This document shows positions 51,628 to 61,520 of a stretch of 64,000 nucleotides of DNA, piece by piece (positions within the stretch are counted from its first letter, which is position 1; each line of letters opens with the position of its first letter). The translations under genes were made by a program, and so were the position numbers. The stretch comes from Pirellulales bacterium. Its GTDB lineage: Bacteria > Planctomycetota > Planctomycetia > Pirellulales > JAICIG01. Below the pieces are notes generated by a model that saw only the letters and a list, made by a program, of their open reading frames with translations, made no database searches and had not been told where the DNA came from. The DNA is taken from assembly GCA_025927475.1 (NCBI GenBank), contig JAICLL010000011.1, forward strand, positions 1 to 64,000. The letters run 5' to 3'.

Positions 51628-53577
51628 ATGAAGCAACTGTCCGTCAGCACGTTTCTCGAAACCGTCGAGCGCAGTGGGCTGGTGGACAAGTCTCGTCTGG
51701 CCCAGTCGCTCTGCACTCTCGAACGGCAGTCGGGTTCGACGGCGGTCAGCGACAGCCTGGTCGTCTCGTCGCACCTCAAACAGTCGGGGTTGTTGACCGA
51801 CTGGCAGAGCCGGCAATTGCTCGAAGGCCGTCATGCCGGGTTTTTCCTGGGCAAGTACAAGCTGCTCGACCATCTGGGCACGGGCGGCATGAGCAGCGTG
51901 TTTCTGGCCGAACACGAGGTGATGCGGCGGCGGGTGGCCATTAAGGTATTGCCCAAGACCCGCGTCCACGACTCATCGTATTTGGCGCGGTTTCATCGCG
52001 AGGCACGGGCCGTGGCCGCCCTCGACCATCCCAACATTGTGCGGGCCTTCGATGTCGACCATGAAGGAGACATCCATTACCTGGTGATGGAATATATCGA
52101 AGGAGCGGATCTCAAGACGCTGGTCGAACGCGAAGGGCCGCTCGATTATCGAACCGCGGCCGACTACATCCGCCAGGCGGCCGAAGGCTTGGGGCACGCG
52201 CATCAGGCCGGGCTGATCCACCGCGATATGAAACCGGCCAATCTGCTGGTCGATCTCAAGGGAACCGTCAAAATACTCGACATGGGCCTGGCCCGCTTCT
52301 CCGATGACATCGATGCTTCGCTCACTCACGATCACGATGAGCGAATGCTGGGCACGGTTGATTTTCTCGCTCCCGAGCAGGCGCTAGACAGTCACCTGGT
52401 CGACCCGCGGGCCGATCTTTACAGCCTGGGCTGCACGCTTTATTTCGCCTTGACCGGGCAACCGCCCTTTCCGGTGGGCACGCTGGCGCAGCGGGTCATC
52501 ATGCATCAGTCGAAAGACCCTGCCGCGATCACCGAAAAGCGGCCCGACGCGCCGCCCGAGCTGGTGGCGATCTGTCGGCGGATGATGGCCAAATCGCTGG
52601 GCGGTCGCTACCAATCGGCCGCGGAGGTCGCCCAGACGCTCCGCCAGTGGGCCAGCGAATATGAAGAAGGGGCCAAGCGGCCCGCCGCTCGCCCGCGAAC
52701 CGGCGATAGCGGCGAGCTGACACTGGCGCCGCTCGACGACGAGCCGAAGCGGCCGACGCCGTCAAGCAGTTCCAAGTCGGCCTCCGGCTCGAAGGTCGAC
52801 ACTTCGATCGTGGCCCGTAGCGACTCGACCAAGGTGAATCGAGGCGCCTCGATCACCGAACGGCCGCCGGCGGCCGGCTCGGGCATCGGCGGACAAGGTT
52901 CCTCGGTCAAGCCCGGCGGGTCCTCGATCAAACGGCCCGTGGGGGCGCCGCCCGGCTCCAGCGGCATTGGAAAGCAAGGATCGTCGATCGCCGGTTCGCG
53001 ACTGGCCGGCGGATCGAAGCTCGGCAAGCCATCGACTTCGTCAGTCCAAGGTCCGCCGCCGGGCAAGACGGGAGAAACCGCGCCGCCGCAAAAATCGCCC
53101 GGCGCGAGCGCCTTGGAAGGTCCAACGGTGGCCAAAAAGCCTGGTTCGTCGATCAAAGGGCCGGGGCGGCGGACGAGCCTGCCAGTGGCCAAGCGCTTGC
53201 CCGATGATGCCGGCTCGTCAGCGGCACGCGCCAAGGCGCCGCTGCGACCTGCGGCATCTCCTGTCGTCGAGACTGACCCCTTGGCGGCGCTTCCGCTGTC
53301 GGCGGACACCGGCGCCGGTCTCGCCGATCCCTTTGGATCGCTCGATGATTTGCTCACTCAGATGCCGCCTGCCAACTCGTTGCCGGTAAGTCTTTCGGGA
53401 AGCGGCCTCGCCGGTGCTCATCTCGCCGCGGGCGCCTCGTTACCCTCCGCCGCCAAAAAAACCGTCGCCGGCAAACGCGGCCTTTGGGAATCGCCCTGGT
53501 TCTTGATTCTGATCGGCACGGCGCTCGGCCTGACCGTCATCGGGCTGGCGGTGCTGGTGCGCGTGTTGTCGGGTTGA
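51628..53577 (+). CDS. Serine/threonine-protein kinase (Hanks type), membrane-anchored
   Basis: The 649-residue kinase has a glycine loop LGTGGMSSV (83-91), catalytic Lys106 in VAIKVL, the HRDMKPANLL catalytic loop (198-207) and a DMG (218-220) in place of the usual DFG. After the kinase domain comes a long Ser/Gly/Pro-rich linker, with recurring GSSIK-type motifs, and one C-terminal transmembrane segment (WFLILIGTALGLTVIGLAVL). Such kinases are abundant in planctomycetes. About 70 residues precede the kinase domain. The DMG variant occurs in active kinases, so activity is expected. Confidence 0.92.
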   Translation: MKQLSVSTFLETVERSGLVDKSRLAQSLCTLERQSGSTAVSDSLVVSSHLKQSGLLTDWQSRQLLEGRHAGFFLGKYKLLDHLGTGGMSSVFLAEHEVMRRRVAIKVLPKTRVHDSSYLARFHREARAVAALDHPNIVRAFDVDHEGDIHYLVMEYIEGADLKTLVEREGPLDYRTAADYIRQAAEGLGHAHQAGLIHRDMKPANLLVDLKGTVKILDMGLARFSDDIDASLTHDHDERMLGTVDFLAPEQALDSHLVDPRADLYSLGCTLYFALTGQPPFPVGTLAQRVIMHQSKDPAAITEKRPDAPPELVAICRRMMAKSLGGRYQSAAEVAQTLRQWASEYEEGAKRPAARPRTGDSGELTLAPLDDEPKRPTPSSSSKSASGSKVDTSIVARSDSTKVNRGASITERPPAAGSGIGGQGSSVKPGGSSIKRPVGAPPGSSGIGKQGSSIAGSRLAGGSKLGKPSTSSVQGPPPGKTGETAPPQKSPGASALEGPTVAKKPGSSIKGPGRRTSLPVAKRLPDDAGSSAARAKAPLRPAASPVVETDPLAALPLSADTGAGLADPFGSLDDLLTQMPPANSLPVSLSGSGLAGAHLAAGASLPSAAKKTVAGKRGLWESPWFLILIGTALGLTVIGLAVLVRVLSG

Positions 53578-53587
53578 CCGCCGCACT

Positions 53588-55855
53588 ATGGCGATTCTCT
53601 TCTCGCTCACGCTGTTGCTTGCCGCGGCCTTGCTGTTTGCCGTTGAGCCGATGGTCGGAAAACTGTTGCTGCCCAAGTTTGGCGGCGCGCCGGCCGTCTG
53701 GAATACCTGCCTGGTTTTCTTTCAAGCCGTGCTGTTGGCCGGCTACGGATATGCCCATGGGATCGGTCGCAGTTTGCCGCGCGGGGCGCAAGCCGCCGTG
53801 CACTTGCTGGTGGTCGCCGCGGCTTGGCTGACGCTGCCGCTGGCCGCCTCGCCGCGCTGGTTGCCGCCCGGCGACGCAGATCCCACGCCGTGGTTGTTGG
53901 CCATGCTGGCCGCCGCGGTTGGTCTGCCGTTTTTTGCCGTGGCCGCCACGGCGCCCCTGCTGCAAAAATGGTTTGCCGGCTCGCATCATCGCCAGGCCGG
54001 CGATCCGTATTTCCTCTACGCGGCCAGCAACGCGGGAAGCATGATCGGGCTGTTGGCCTATCCCACGTTGATCGAGCCGAATTTGCCGCTGTCCGTGCAA
54101 AGCCGGGCATGGGCCGGCGGCTATGCGGTGCTCTGCACAATGATGACGGCTTGCGCGGCGGTCTTTTGGCGATCGCGGACGCTGCTTGACGCCTCGCCGC
54201 CATCGCCACGACACGCGGTCGAATCGCCGAGCCGCTGGGTGCGCGCCCGGTGGGTCGCGCTGGCGCTGGTTCCTTCGAGCCTGCTGCTGTCGGTCACCGC
54301 CTACCTTTCGACCGACATATCGCCGGTGCCGCTGATGTGGGTGGCGCCGTTGGCGCTGTATCTGTTGACGTTCATTCTGGTCTTTGCCCGCTTGCCTGGC
54401 TCGGTCCACCGGCTGATGACGCTGATGTTGCCGGTGACGATTTTGGCGCAGGCTTATTTTATGATTACTGAGCACGCCGGCGTGCAATTCCCGATGGGAT
54501 GGTTGGCCGCGCTGCACCTGGCGACTTTTTTCACCGTGGCGATGGTCTGCCACGGCGAGCTGGCGCGCACACGACCGGCGCCGCGATACCTAACCGAGTT
54601 TTACCTCTGGATGTCGCTGGGCGGCGTGCTGGGCGGGCTGTTCAACACGCTTTTGGCGCCGTTGCTGTTTCGTTCGACGGTCGAATACCCGTTGGCGCTG
54701 TCGCTGGCCTGCATGCTCGCGCCGCCCGCTTTCTCGTGGCCGCCGCTGCGTGGCTGGCGGCGGCCTGCGGCGCCGCGCACGGCGTTGAAGCAGGTTGGAA
54801 CTGCGAGCCACACGTTCGGGCTAAATCTTGTCGCGCCGGCGCTCGTCGGCTTGGCGTCGGCCACGCTGTTGTTCCGCTGGGCGCCCGAAGCGAAGCGCTG
54901 GCCCGCGCTGGCCGTGGTGGCGCTGGCCGCGCTGACGGCCACCAGCCCGCTGCGGCTGGGGCTTTCGGTGGCGGCCATTCTTTGGGCCGCCGCGTGGTAC
55001 GACGATGAAGTTCATCACCTGGTCCATCGCGAGCGCGGCTTCTATGGAGTTTTGCAAGTGCGCACCGATGGCGAAGACGATTACTACCTCGACCATGGCC
55101 GAATTCGGCATGGCCAACAGCGCCGCAGCGAAGACCCCGCCGTCCGCGATACCCCTTTGCTCTATTACTATCCCACCGGGCCGGCCGGGCAGGTGTTTGC
55201 GTCTTGGCCGGGCAAAGCGGCGCCGCAGCCCGTGGCCGTCATTGGTTTGGGAGTTGGCTCGCTGGCCTCCTACGGCATGCGGGGCCAGGAGTTTACCTTC
55301 TTTGAGATCGATCCCGCGGTCGAGCAGATTGCTCGCGACACGCGCTATTTCACCTATCTGCGCGATAGCCGCGCCGACTGCCGCGTGGTGTTGGGCGATG
55401 CCAGGCTGTCGTTGGCGCGCCAGCCGGACCATCACTTTGGTCTGATGGTGGTCGATGCGTTCAGCGGCGACGCCATTCCGGTGCATTTGCTCACGCGGCA
55501 GGCCATGCAGTTGTATCTGCAAAAACTTTCCGACGAGGGCGTGTTGGCCTTCCATATCTCGAACCGCTTTCTCGATCTCGCGCCGGTGCTCGGCAACCTG
55601 GCCAAAGAGCTTCAGTTGGCCGGGCTCGACCAAATCGAGGGCGCCGTCACCCGCGAAGAGACGCAGGCCGGCAAAAGCGTCTCGCATTGGGTGGTCATCG
55701 CGCGGCGGCGTGCCGACCTGCAATGGTTGGCCGGCGATGCCCGCTGGAAGCCGCTGGCTGGCCGGCCCGAGCTGCCGCTGTGGACCGACGATTACACCAG
55801 CCTTTGGGGCATCACGCATTTCGGCGCGGCAGAGGCTCCTTCGTCGCCGCAGTAA
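53588..55855 (+). CDS. Fused MFS/spermidine synthase
   Basis: The 755-residue protein combines about a dozen hydrophobic segments in its N-terminal two-thirds (first: LFSLTLLLAAALLFAVEPMV) with a C-terminal spermidine-synthase-like domain. The SAM-binding part shows VAVIGLGVGSLASYGMRGQE, FFEIDPAVEQIARDT and LMVVDAFSGDAIPVHLLTR. The family is widespread, but whether members make polyamines or use another amine is not settled. It starts 10 bases after the kinase stop. Confidence 0.9.
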   Translation: MAILFSLTLLLAAALLFAVEPMVGKLLLPKFGGAPAVWNTCLVFFQAVLLAGYGYAHGIGRSLPRGAQAAVHLLVVAAAWLTLPLAASPRWLPPGDADPTPWLLAMLAAAVGLPFFAVAATAPLLQKWFAGSHHRQAGDPYFLYAASNAGSMIGLLAYPTLIEPNLPLSVQSRAWAGGYAVLCTMMTACAAVFWRSRTLLDASPPSPRHAVESPSRWVRARWVALALVPSSLLLSVTAYLSTDISPVPLMWVAPLALYLLTFILVFARLPGSVHRLMTLMLPVTILAQAYFMITEHAGVQFPMGWLAALHLATFFTVAMVCHGELARTRPAPRYLTEFYLWMSLGGVLGGLFNTLLAPLLFRSTVEYPLALSLACMLAPPAFSWPPLRGWRRPAAPRTALKQVGTASHTFGLNLVAPALVGLASATLLFRWAPEAKRWPALAVVALAALTATSPLRLGLSVAAILWAAAWYDDEVHHLVHRERGFYGVLQVRTDGEDDYYLDHGRIRHGQQRRSEDPAVRDTPLLYYYPTGPAGQVFASWPGKAAPQPVAVIGLGVGSLASYGMRGQEFTFFEIDPAVEQIARDTRYFTYLRDSRADCRVVLGDARLSLARQPDHHFGLMVVDAFSGDAIPVHLLTRQAMQLYLQKLSDEGVLAFHISNRFLDLAPVLGNLAKELQLAGLDQIEGAVTREETQAGKSVSHWVVIARRRADLQWLAGDARWKPLAGRPELPLWTDDYTSLWGITHFGAAEAPSSPQ

Positions 55856-55932
55856 CCCAATGCGCGGCGTTGGAACGTACTTTGCATCGTTCTCCGCGAA
55901 GTCAAAAGGGTTTCTATCCCAAGGTCCAAACC

Positions 55933-56304
55933 ATGAGCGATCAAGCCATGAACGATCAAGCCATGAACACTGAGCAACGACAACGCGACGAGCGCCGAGA
56001 AGCCAAGTTCGAAGAACAAGCGATGTCTGCCCGGCACCGGCCCGACGAACGGGCGCCCAACGACGCGCCTCTGCCGCCGGGCAGCGGCGCCGGCGACCCT
56101 CATGCGGCGGGCGCCACCGGCGGTGGTTCGGCGGTGGGCGGATTGGCGGGCACGAACACCGGCGACGGCAGTCCCGAAAACGCCGACATCGACGCCGCGG
56201 CGGGCAGCGGCGACTTTGACCGGCGGGCCGAAGAGCAGGACCCGCAGTTTTATTCGGGCCGCTCGGGCGACCATAGCGGTCTTGGGATTGCACGACTGCG
56301 ATAA
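55933..56304 (+). CDS. Small hydrophilic low-complexity protein
   Basis: The 123-residue protein is charged and Gly/Ala/Asp-rich with no hydrophobic segment. The N-terminus has a near-exact doublet (SDQAMNDQAMN). The rest (FEEQAMSARHRPDERAPNDA, then GSGAGDPHAAGATGGGSAVG) looks disordered. AAGG precedes the ATG. It may be a stress-type disordered protein; function unknown. Confidence 0.45.
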   Translation: MSDQAMNDQAMNTEQRQRDERREAKFEEQAMSARHRPDERAPNDAPLPPGSGAGDPHAAGATGGGSAVGGLAGTNTGDGSPENADIDAAAGSGDFDRRAEEQDPQFYSGRSGDHSGLGIARLR

Positions 56305-56397
56305 ATGCGAGACAATCATCAAGGCTCACCACTTGGCCCGCCATGAAAGCCGCTTACCGCGCACTGCATCTCGATCGCCGCGCGGCAGGAGAAACGC

Positions 56398-58386
56398 ATG
56401 ATTAAACGTACAAACCTCGGCTTCGGTTTGCTGTTTTACATGGGCCTGACGGCGGTCAACGCGACGGCAGGTGCGGCGCTGGGCGAATCGTCACCGGAAG
56501 TGTTGCAGGCGGAAATCGAGTCGCTGAAAGCTGTCAACGTCGCCTGGCGCAAAATCGCATGGAAAGACTGCTTGCTCGACGGGCTGAGGGAGTCGCGCAT
56601 CAAGAACAAGCCCGCCCTGCTTTGGGTCTTTATCGACCGACCCATCGACGACGCGCGGTGCTGAGTGTTCGCGGGCGCCGCCCGTGAGGCGGTCTTTTCG
56701 AACCCCGAGGTGATTCGGCGCGTCAATTCCGATTTCGTGCCTGTGGCGCTCAAGGCCGGCCTCATCAATGCTCCGAGCGACGACGAAGAGGGACGACTGT
56801 GCCGCGAAATCGGCCGTTCGAAAGCCGCCCCGCAGGGCATCTGCGTCGTTAACTCCGCGGGCAAGGTGCTCGACTGGGCACTGATGTTCGACGACGACCC
56901 GAGTGTCGTCGACTTCCTGGAACATGCACTCGAGCGCTTCGCCAAGTACCCCGACGCCAGTCGACCATTCCCGGCTGAGCGCTATATGCAGTTTCCCAGT
57001 CAGAGACTCGACGACGTCGAAGACAGCGGCAAGGTTCCGCCTGTGCCCGAACGACACGCCAAGGGCAAACGCTGTCCGGCCAAGCCTCCACTCGCTCGCG
57101 GGACTATCGTGGGCCGTTTGTTCGGGCGGGCGCTCGATGTCGACGGCAAGCCGGTCGCCGACACCACGAGTCAAGAAAACTACGTGGAAGACCGGTTGGA
57201 ACTGCCCGTGGCCATGCAGGAGAACATCGCCAAGGGGATCGCTAACGCAGGCGGCAAGCGATTCGCGCTGCCTAATGATCTGGCGCGGCTGCTCGTGAGC
57301 CATGCGTTTCTGGGGCAATTGGATGTGAACCCGCTGGGCGGCGTGGCCGGTGGCAACGGTGCTCATAACGAGCTCAAACAAGCTGAGTTTTGGGCACAAA
57401 TTGTCGATCGTGGCAGCCGGAGCTCGGTGCTGCTCCGCATCGAGGGCAAGTCGAATGCCGAGGGAGTGTCGGGCGATCGTCAGGGCGGCGATGGCCGGCT
57501 CTGGCGGCACGATGTCAACCTCACCTGGCACGGCTACTTTGAAATGAAGCAAGATCGGATGATCCGGCTGCTGCTTGTCGCCCAGGGCTGGGAGCACCTC
57601 GAGTGGGGAAGCATCTTTCAGCATTTGCATGGACGCGCCGATGTGCGGCATCTACCCGGCGGCCATGCCATCAATCTTAGCTGCGCCGTTCGTTACGGCA
57701 TCATCGGCGCCCCGGTCGCCGCTGAGGATGCGTTGTCGGCAGAGGAAGCGCGTGGCGCGAATTCGGTTGCGCAAGTCTCCGCGGGAATGCCGCGTCAAAT
57801 TGCGGAGATGCTGGGCGGCCAGTTCATTGTTTTCCGTCAACGAGTGCAGGACGAGCTGAAGTTGTCGGACGAACAAAGGCTCAAGTTGATGGCGAGTTTC
57901 GGCCCGCACGTCGAAGCGACGATGCGGCTCGTTGAGAGAATCAAGGAGCTGAAATCCGCAGAACGGGAAAGGGAGCTGCATATACACCGCCAGCAGTCAG
58001 CAGAGGAATTGTCGGCCGACCTCGCGGTAATTCTGAATGCCGAGCAACGGTCACGGCTTTTTCAATTGCAGTTGCAGCAGGAGGGTGCGTTCGCCCTTCT
58101 TAGCCAAAACGAGGCCTTCCTGAAGCTGAGCATTACGGACCAGCAACGCGAAGCGTTCATGGCAGTGGTGCAGTCGATGCACGTTACCATCGAGCCGCTG
58201 ATCAAGGACGCCGAATTGCGCGGCCGCCCGGAAGATGTCGGATCCAAAGTCATGCGCATTCGCAAACAGCACGAAGGCAAGTTCGAGGCAATTCTCACGC
58301 CCCGACAGAAAGAGCAATGGCGCGAGCTGCTCGGCAAACGCGTTGATTTGGGCCGTTCCTGCACCCGGGTGGATGGGCGCCATTAA
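56398..58386 (+). CDS. Probable selenoprotein: thioredoxin-fold domain with C-terminal LTxxQ-type repeats, UGA read as selenocysteine
   Basis: One frame runs from ATG 56398 to the stop at 58386 with a single TGA at 56662-56664. Reading it as selenocysteine (Sec89) gives a 662-residue protein. A signal-like start (GFGLLFYMGLTAVNATAGAA) is followed by a thioredoxin-type segment, KPALLWVFIDRPIDDARC (71-88), then Sec, then VFAGAAREAVFSNPEVIRRV and FVPVALKAG. Family sequence is thus continuous across the TGA, and Cys-Sec would be the redox pair. A SECIS-like hairpin follows at proper distance. The C-terminal third has repeats of LSDEQRLKLM, LNAEQRSRLFQLQL and LTPRQKEQWRELLG types, as in Spy-like planctomycete proteins. 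The redox partner is unknown. Confidence 0.78.
56677..56693 (+). promoter_or_regulatory. Bacterial SECIS-like hairpin after the in-frame UGA
   Basis: GCCGCC (56677-56682), loop CGTGA (56683-56687), GGCGGT (56688-56693): a six-base-pair stem, one pair being G-T. The loop carries G at its second position, 20 bases after the UGA. That fits the bacterial SECIS model, which asks for a G among the first two loop bases, 16-37 bases from the UGA. Confidence 0.6.
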
Positions 58387-58497
58387 TCTCAATGGTCGAA
58401 AAACCCGGATTTTGTTACACTTGCCAGTGTGACCGCGGCTGGCTCAGGTCGAGCATTTCGCAACCATTGAATCGCAGGGCGCCGACGCGAAGGACGC

Positions 58498-60198
58498 ATG
58501 GCAAGTATCGAAGCCGCCAAGAACGAGCGACGGACTCGCACCCCGAAGCCTCGGGCGGACCAATCCGCTTCAATATCTTCCGCGGCGCCAAGCGGCGAAC
58601 TTTGGCGGAACGAACGACGGCAAATCTGGTTGCCGGCACTCACGGGCAGTGTGCTGCTCTATGCGGCGTTTCCGCCGCTCGATGCATGGCCGTTGGCCTG
58701 GCTGGCGCCGATCGCGTGGCTGGTGCTGGTGCGCCGAAGCAAATTGCCGGGACGGCGGCCTTACGCCGTGCTCTGGCTGGCGGGCATTGCTTTCTGGCTC
58801 GGGGTGCTGCATTGGCTGCGACTGCCTCATCCGGCCACCAGCCTGGGCTGGCTGGCGCTATCGTTTTACCTGGGATGTTATCTGCCTGTTTTTGTGGGCC
58901 TCAGCCGGGTTGCCGTGCATCGGCTGCATTGGCCGTTGATGGTGGCTGTCCCAATCGTTTGGACCGGGCTCGAGTTGGCTCAGTCGCATCTATTGACTGG
59001 TTTTAACATGGCCGCTCTGGGGCATAGCCAATATCGCTGGCTGGCCCTCATCCAATGCTCCGATCTGGCGGGCGGCTATGCGGTGAGCTTCCTGGTGATG
59101 TTCGTCGCGGCCTGCCTCGCCAGCACGCTTCCTGGCGACAACCGGCGATGGCGCGCCTGGCCATTGCTTCCGCTCGGGTTGATGCTGGCCGCCGCATTGG
59201 GCTATGGCCATTACCGGTTGGGGCAGCCGGCGGGCCGCCAGGGACCGACCATAGCGCTGATTCAAGGCTCGATCGACACCGAATTGAAACACGATCCGGC
59301 TTTGCAAGACCGAATTTATCCGCACTATTTCGGCCTCTCGCAGCAGGCCCTGGCGCGGCAGCCCCAGCTCGATTTGATCGTGTGGCCCGAAACCATGTTT
59401 CGCGACTCGTTGTTCATCTCTCCGCCCGAGGGAAAGCTTCCGGAGGAATGGCAAGGCACGCGTGCCGAGTTCGAGCGGATTGCGGCCCAACGGCGCGAGT
59501 GGATTTCTGAGCAGCCCGCGCGGCTGCACGCGCCGGTGCTGCTGGGCCTCGATACCTTGCGCTTCAGTTCCGGCGAGCCGCAGCGATACAACTCGGCGCT
59601 GCTGGTCGACCGTCAAGGCCGCCTCGGCCCACGGTACGACAAGACGCATCCGGTCATGTTCGGCGAATATGTTCCGTTCGCCAGGCAGTTGCCCTGGTTG
59701 GCCCGGCTGTCGCCCATCGGGGCGGGCATCGACTGCGGCCAGACGGTGCCGGCTTTTGAAGTGTCGGGCGCCCGACTGGCCGCCAACATCTGCTATGAAA
59801 GCGCCATACCGCACGTGATTCGGGGCCAGGTCGAGCGGCTGCGCCAGGCCGGCGAAGAACCCGACATTCTGGTCAACCTGACCAACGATGGCTGGTTTTG
59901 GGGTTCCAGCGAGCTCGACCTGCACCTGACCTGCGGCGTGTTCCGAGCGGTCGAGTGCCGCAAGCCGTTTCTGATTGCCGCCAATACCGGTTTTTCGGCC
60001 TGGATCGATTCTGACGGGCGAATTGTCGAGCGCGGGCCGCGCCGGGCCGAGGGGGTGATTATCGCGCGTCCCCGTCTGGACAATCGCACCAGCCCTTATA
60101 CCCGCTGGGGCGATTGGGCCTCGGGCGGATGCCTGCTGCTGTCGTGTGTTTTTGCCGTGGTGGGCTGGCGAGACCGGTTTTTCGCGCCGTCTGATTGA
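58498..60198 (+). CDS. lnt: Apolipoprotein N-acyltransferase
   Basis: The 566-residue inner-membrane enzyme adds the third acyl chain to lipoproteins. The N-terminal half has several transmembrane segments (first: IWLPALTGSVLLYAAFPPLD). The C-terminal nitrilase-like domain holds the triad: Glu298 in LIVWPETMF, Lys382 in RYDKTHPVMFGEYVPF, and Cys432 in NICYESAIPHV. A last hydrophobic segment (GGCLLLSCVFAVVGW) closes the protein. About 40 extra residues at the N-terminus are low-complexity. Its presence fits a double-membrane cell and the lipoproteins in this window. Confidence 0.93.
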   Translation: MASIEAAKNERRTRTPKPRADQSASISSAAPSGELWRNERRQIWLPALTGSVLLYAAFPPLDAWPLAWLAPIAWLVLVRRSKLPGRRPYAVLWLAGIAFWLGVLHWLRLPHPATSLGWLALSFYLGCYLPVFVGLSRVAVHRLHWPLMVAVPIVWTGLELAQSHLLTGFNMAALGHSQYRWLALIQCSDLAGGYAVSFLVMFVAACLASTLPGDNRRWRAWPLLPLGLMLAAALGYGHYRLGQPAGRQGPTIALIQGSIDTELKHDPALQDRIYPHYFGLSQQALARQPQLDLIVWPETMFRDSLFISPPEGKLPEEWQGTRAEFERIAAQRREWISEQPARLHAPVLLGLDTLRFSSGEPQRYNSALLVDRQGRLGPRYDKTHPVMFGEYVPFARQLPWLARLSPIGAGIDCGQTVPAFEVSGARLAANICYESAIPHVIRGQVERLRQAGEEPDILVNLTNDGWFWGSSELDLHLTCGVFRAVECRKPFLIAANTGFSAWIDSDGRIVERGPRRAEGVIIARPRLDNRTSPYTRWGDWASGGCLLLSCVFAVVGWRDRFFAPSD

Positions 60199-60325
60199 CC
60201 CGGCAAATCAGGCGAAGTTATAATGTGACCACGGCAATTCTTTTTGTGTCCCGCCATCGGTGGTCCCAGAGTCAACTTCCAAGCAGCCTGCACCAACGCA
60301 AGGCGCTGATTAGGAGTGGTTTGCG

Positions 60326-61180
60326 ATGAATCTCGTCGGCAAGATTTTTGTTCTATTGATTCTTGTCATGAGCCTGGTGTTCATGGGCTTTTCGGTCATC
60401 GTTTATGCCACCCATAAGAATTGGCAAGAGGTGATCGATGGCACTCAGGGCCGGCCTGGCCTGAAAGCGCAGCTTTCCGACGCGAAAGCGCAGGTGAACG
60501 ATCTGCAAAGCCAACTGAAAAAACTGCAGGAAGACACGCAAACTGAGACGCAAGCCCGCACCACCCGGCTTGCTCAGCTTCAAACCGACTATAGCAATCT
60601 GAAGACCGACCGCGACACGCTGGTCAACCAACTCGCCGGGCTTACCACGCAAACTCGCGAAGCGCTCGAAAGCGGCAAGATCGCCCAAGACATGCTCGAC
60701 GAAAAGCTCAAGGAAATCGACCGCTTGCGCACTGAGATTCAGCAGGCCCACGAAGACCGTGACCAGCGGTTCAAAGACGCCGTGGCCCTGACGGACAAGC
60801 TGCACGAGGCGGAAGGCGAAGCCGAGCGTCTGAAGGCTTACACCGATTCGCTTGTCCGCTTGGCAGCCATGTATCGCGATGCGGCCGATCGGCTCGGGGT
60901 CGATATCCATCAGCCGGTGGACGATATTCCACCGAAGCTCGACGGCGTGGTGCTGGCCAGTCGCTCTGACGGACTCGTTGAGATTTCGATGGGCTCCGAC
61001 GATGGCCTGCGAAAGGGCCACCAGGCCTACATCTATCGCCAGCAGAACGGCCAGAGCCGGCCGATTGCCAAGATCGAAGTAGTGAAGGTTACGCCCGACA
61101 AATCGGTGGGCAAGGTAATTCCCGAATTCCGTTTGGCGCCAATTGCGAGGGACGATCGTGTCGCAACCCGACTTAACTAG
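60326..61180 (+). CDS. Membrane-anchored coiled-coil protein
   Basis: The 284-residue protein has one N-terminal transmembrane segment (IFVLLILVMSLVFMGFSVIV), a long coiled coil (residues about 45-190, rich in K, Q, E, L, T) and a small beta-rich C-terminal domain (LDGVVLASRSDGLVEISMGS then DDGLRKGHQAYIYR). The arrangement resembles envelope proteins of the MreC type and is found in related planctomycetes. The function is unknown. It overlaps the next small gene by 23 bases. Confidence 0.65.
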   Translation: MNLVGKIFVLLILVMSLVFMGFSVIVYATHKNWQEVIDGTQGRPGLKAQLSDAKAQVNDLQSQLKKLQEDTQTETQARTTRLAQLQTDYSNLKTDRDTLVNQLAGLTTQTREALESGKIAQDMLDEKLKEIDRLRTEIQQAHEDRDQRFKDAVALTDKLHEAEGEAERLKAYTDSLVRLAAMYRDAADRLGVDIHQPVDDIPPKLDGVVLASRSDGLVEISMGSDDGLRKGHQAYIYRQQNGQSRPIAKIEVVKVTPDKSVGKVIPEFRLAPIARDDRVATRLN

Positions 61181-61409
61181 CCCCGGCCGCAGCGTCGTCG
61201 TCCAGCGGCCCAAGTCCGACGTCTATACGGTGATGTTGGGCATCGCGCTCACGGCGATTGCGATTGCCTGTCTGCTGCTGTTTCTGGAATTGCGGCGCTA
61301 TAAGGGCGACATCAAGGCGACCGGCGCCAAGGCCGTATCCGCCGTGCAGCCCGCGGGCAGCGTCCATGCAGCCTTGGCAAGCGCAGATGCGGCGACGCGG
61401 ATTGGCTGA
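61158..61409 (+). CDS. Small membrane protein
   Basis: The 83-residue protein has one hydrophobic segment (VMLGIALTAIAIACLLLFLE) between a charged N-terminus and an Ala-rich tail. The GTG at 61158 is chosen as start; it overlaps the coiled-coil protein gene by 23 bases. The overlap and shared membrane location suggest that the two work together. Confidence 0.6.
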   Translation: MSQPDLTSPGRSVVVQRPKSDVYTVMLGIALTAIAIACLLLFLELRRYKGDIKATGAKAVSAVQPAGSVHAALASADAATRIG

Positions 61410-61520
61410 CGAGGCGCCCCGCGGGGCCGCCAACTCAATCTCGCCCCGCCGATGGTTGACTGCCGTCCGCCACGCGACCTAAAATCGGCGTTTAACCCGC
61501 CGGCTTAAGAACGGTTCGCC

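Noticed and set aside
56665-58386. Separate gene starting at GTG 56665 after the TGA
   Set aside because: The GTG directly follows the TGA without a ribosome-binding site, and the thioredoxin-like domain would be cut in half; selenocysteine readthrough explains both parts better.
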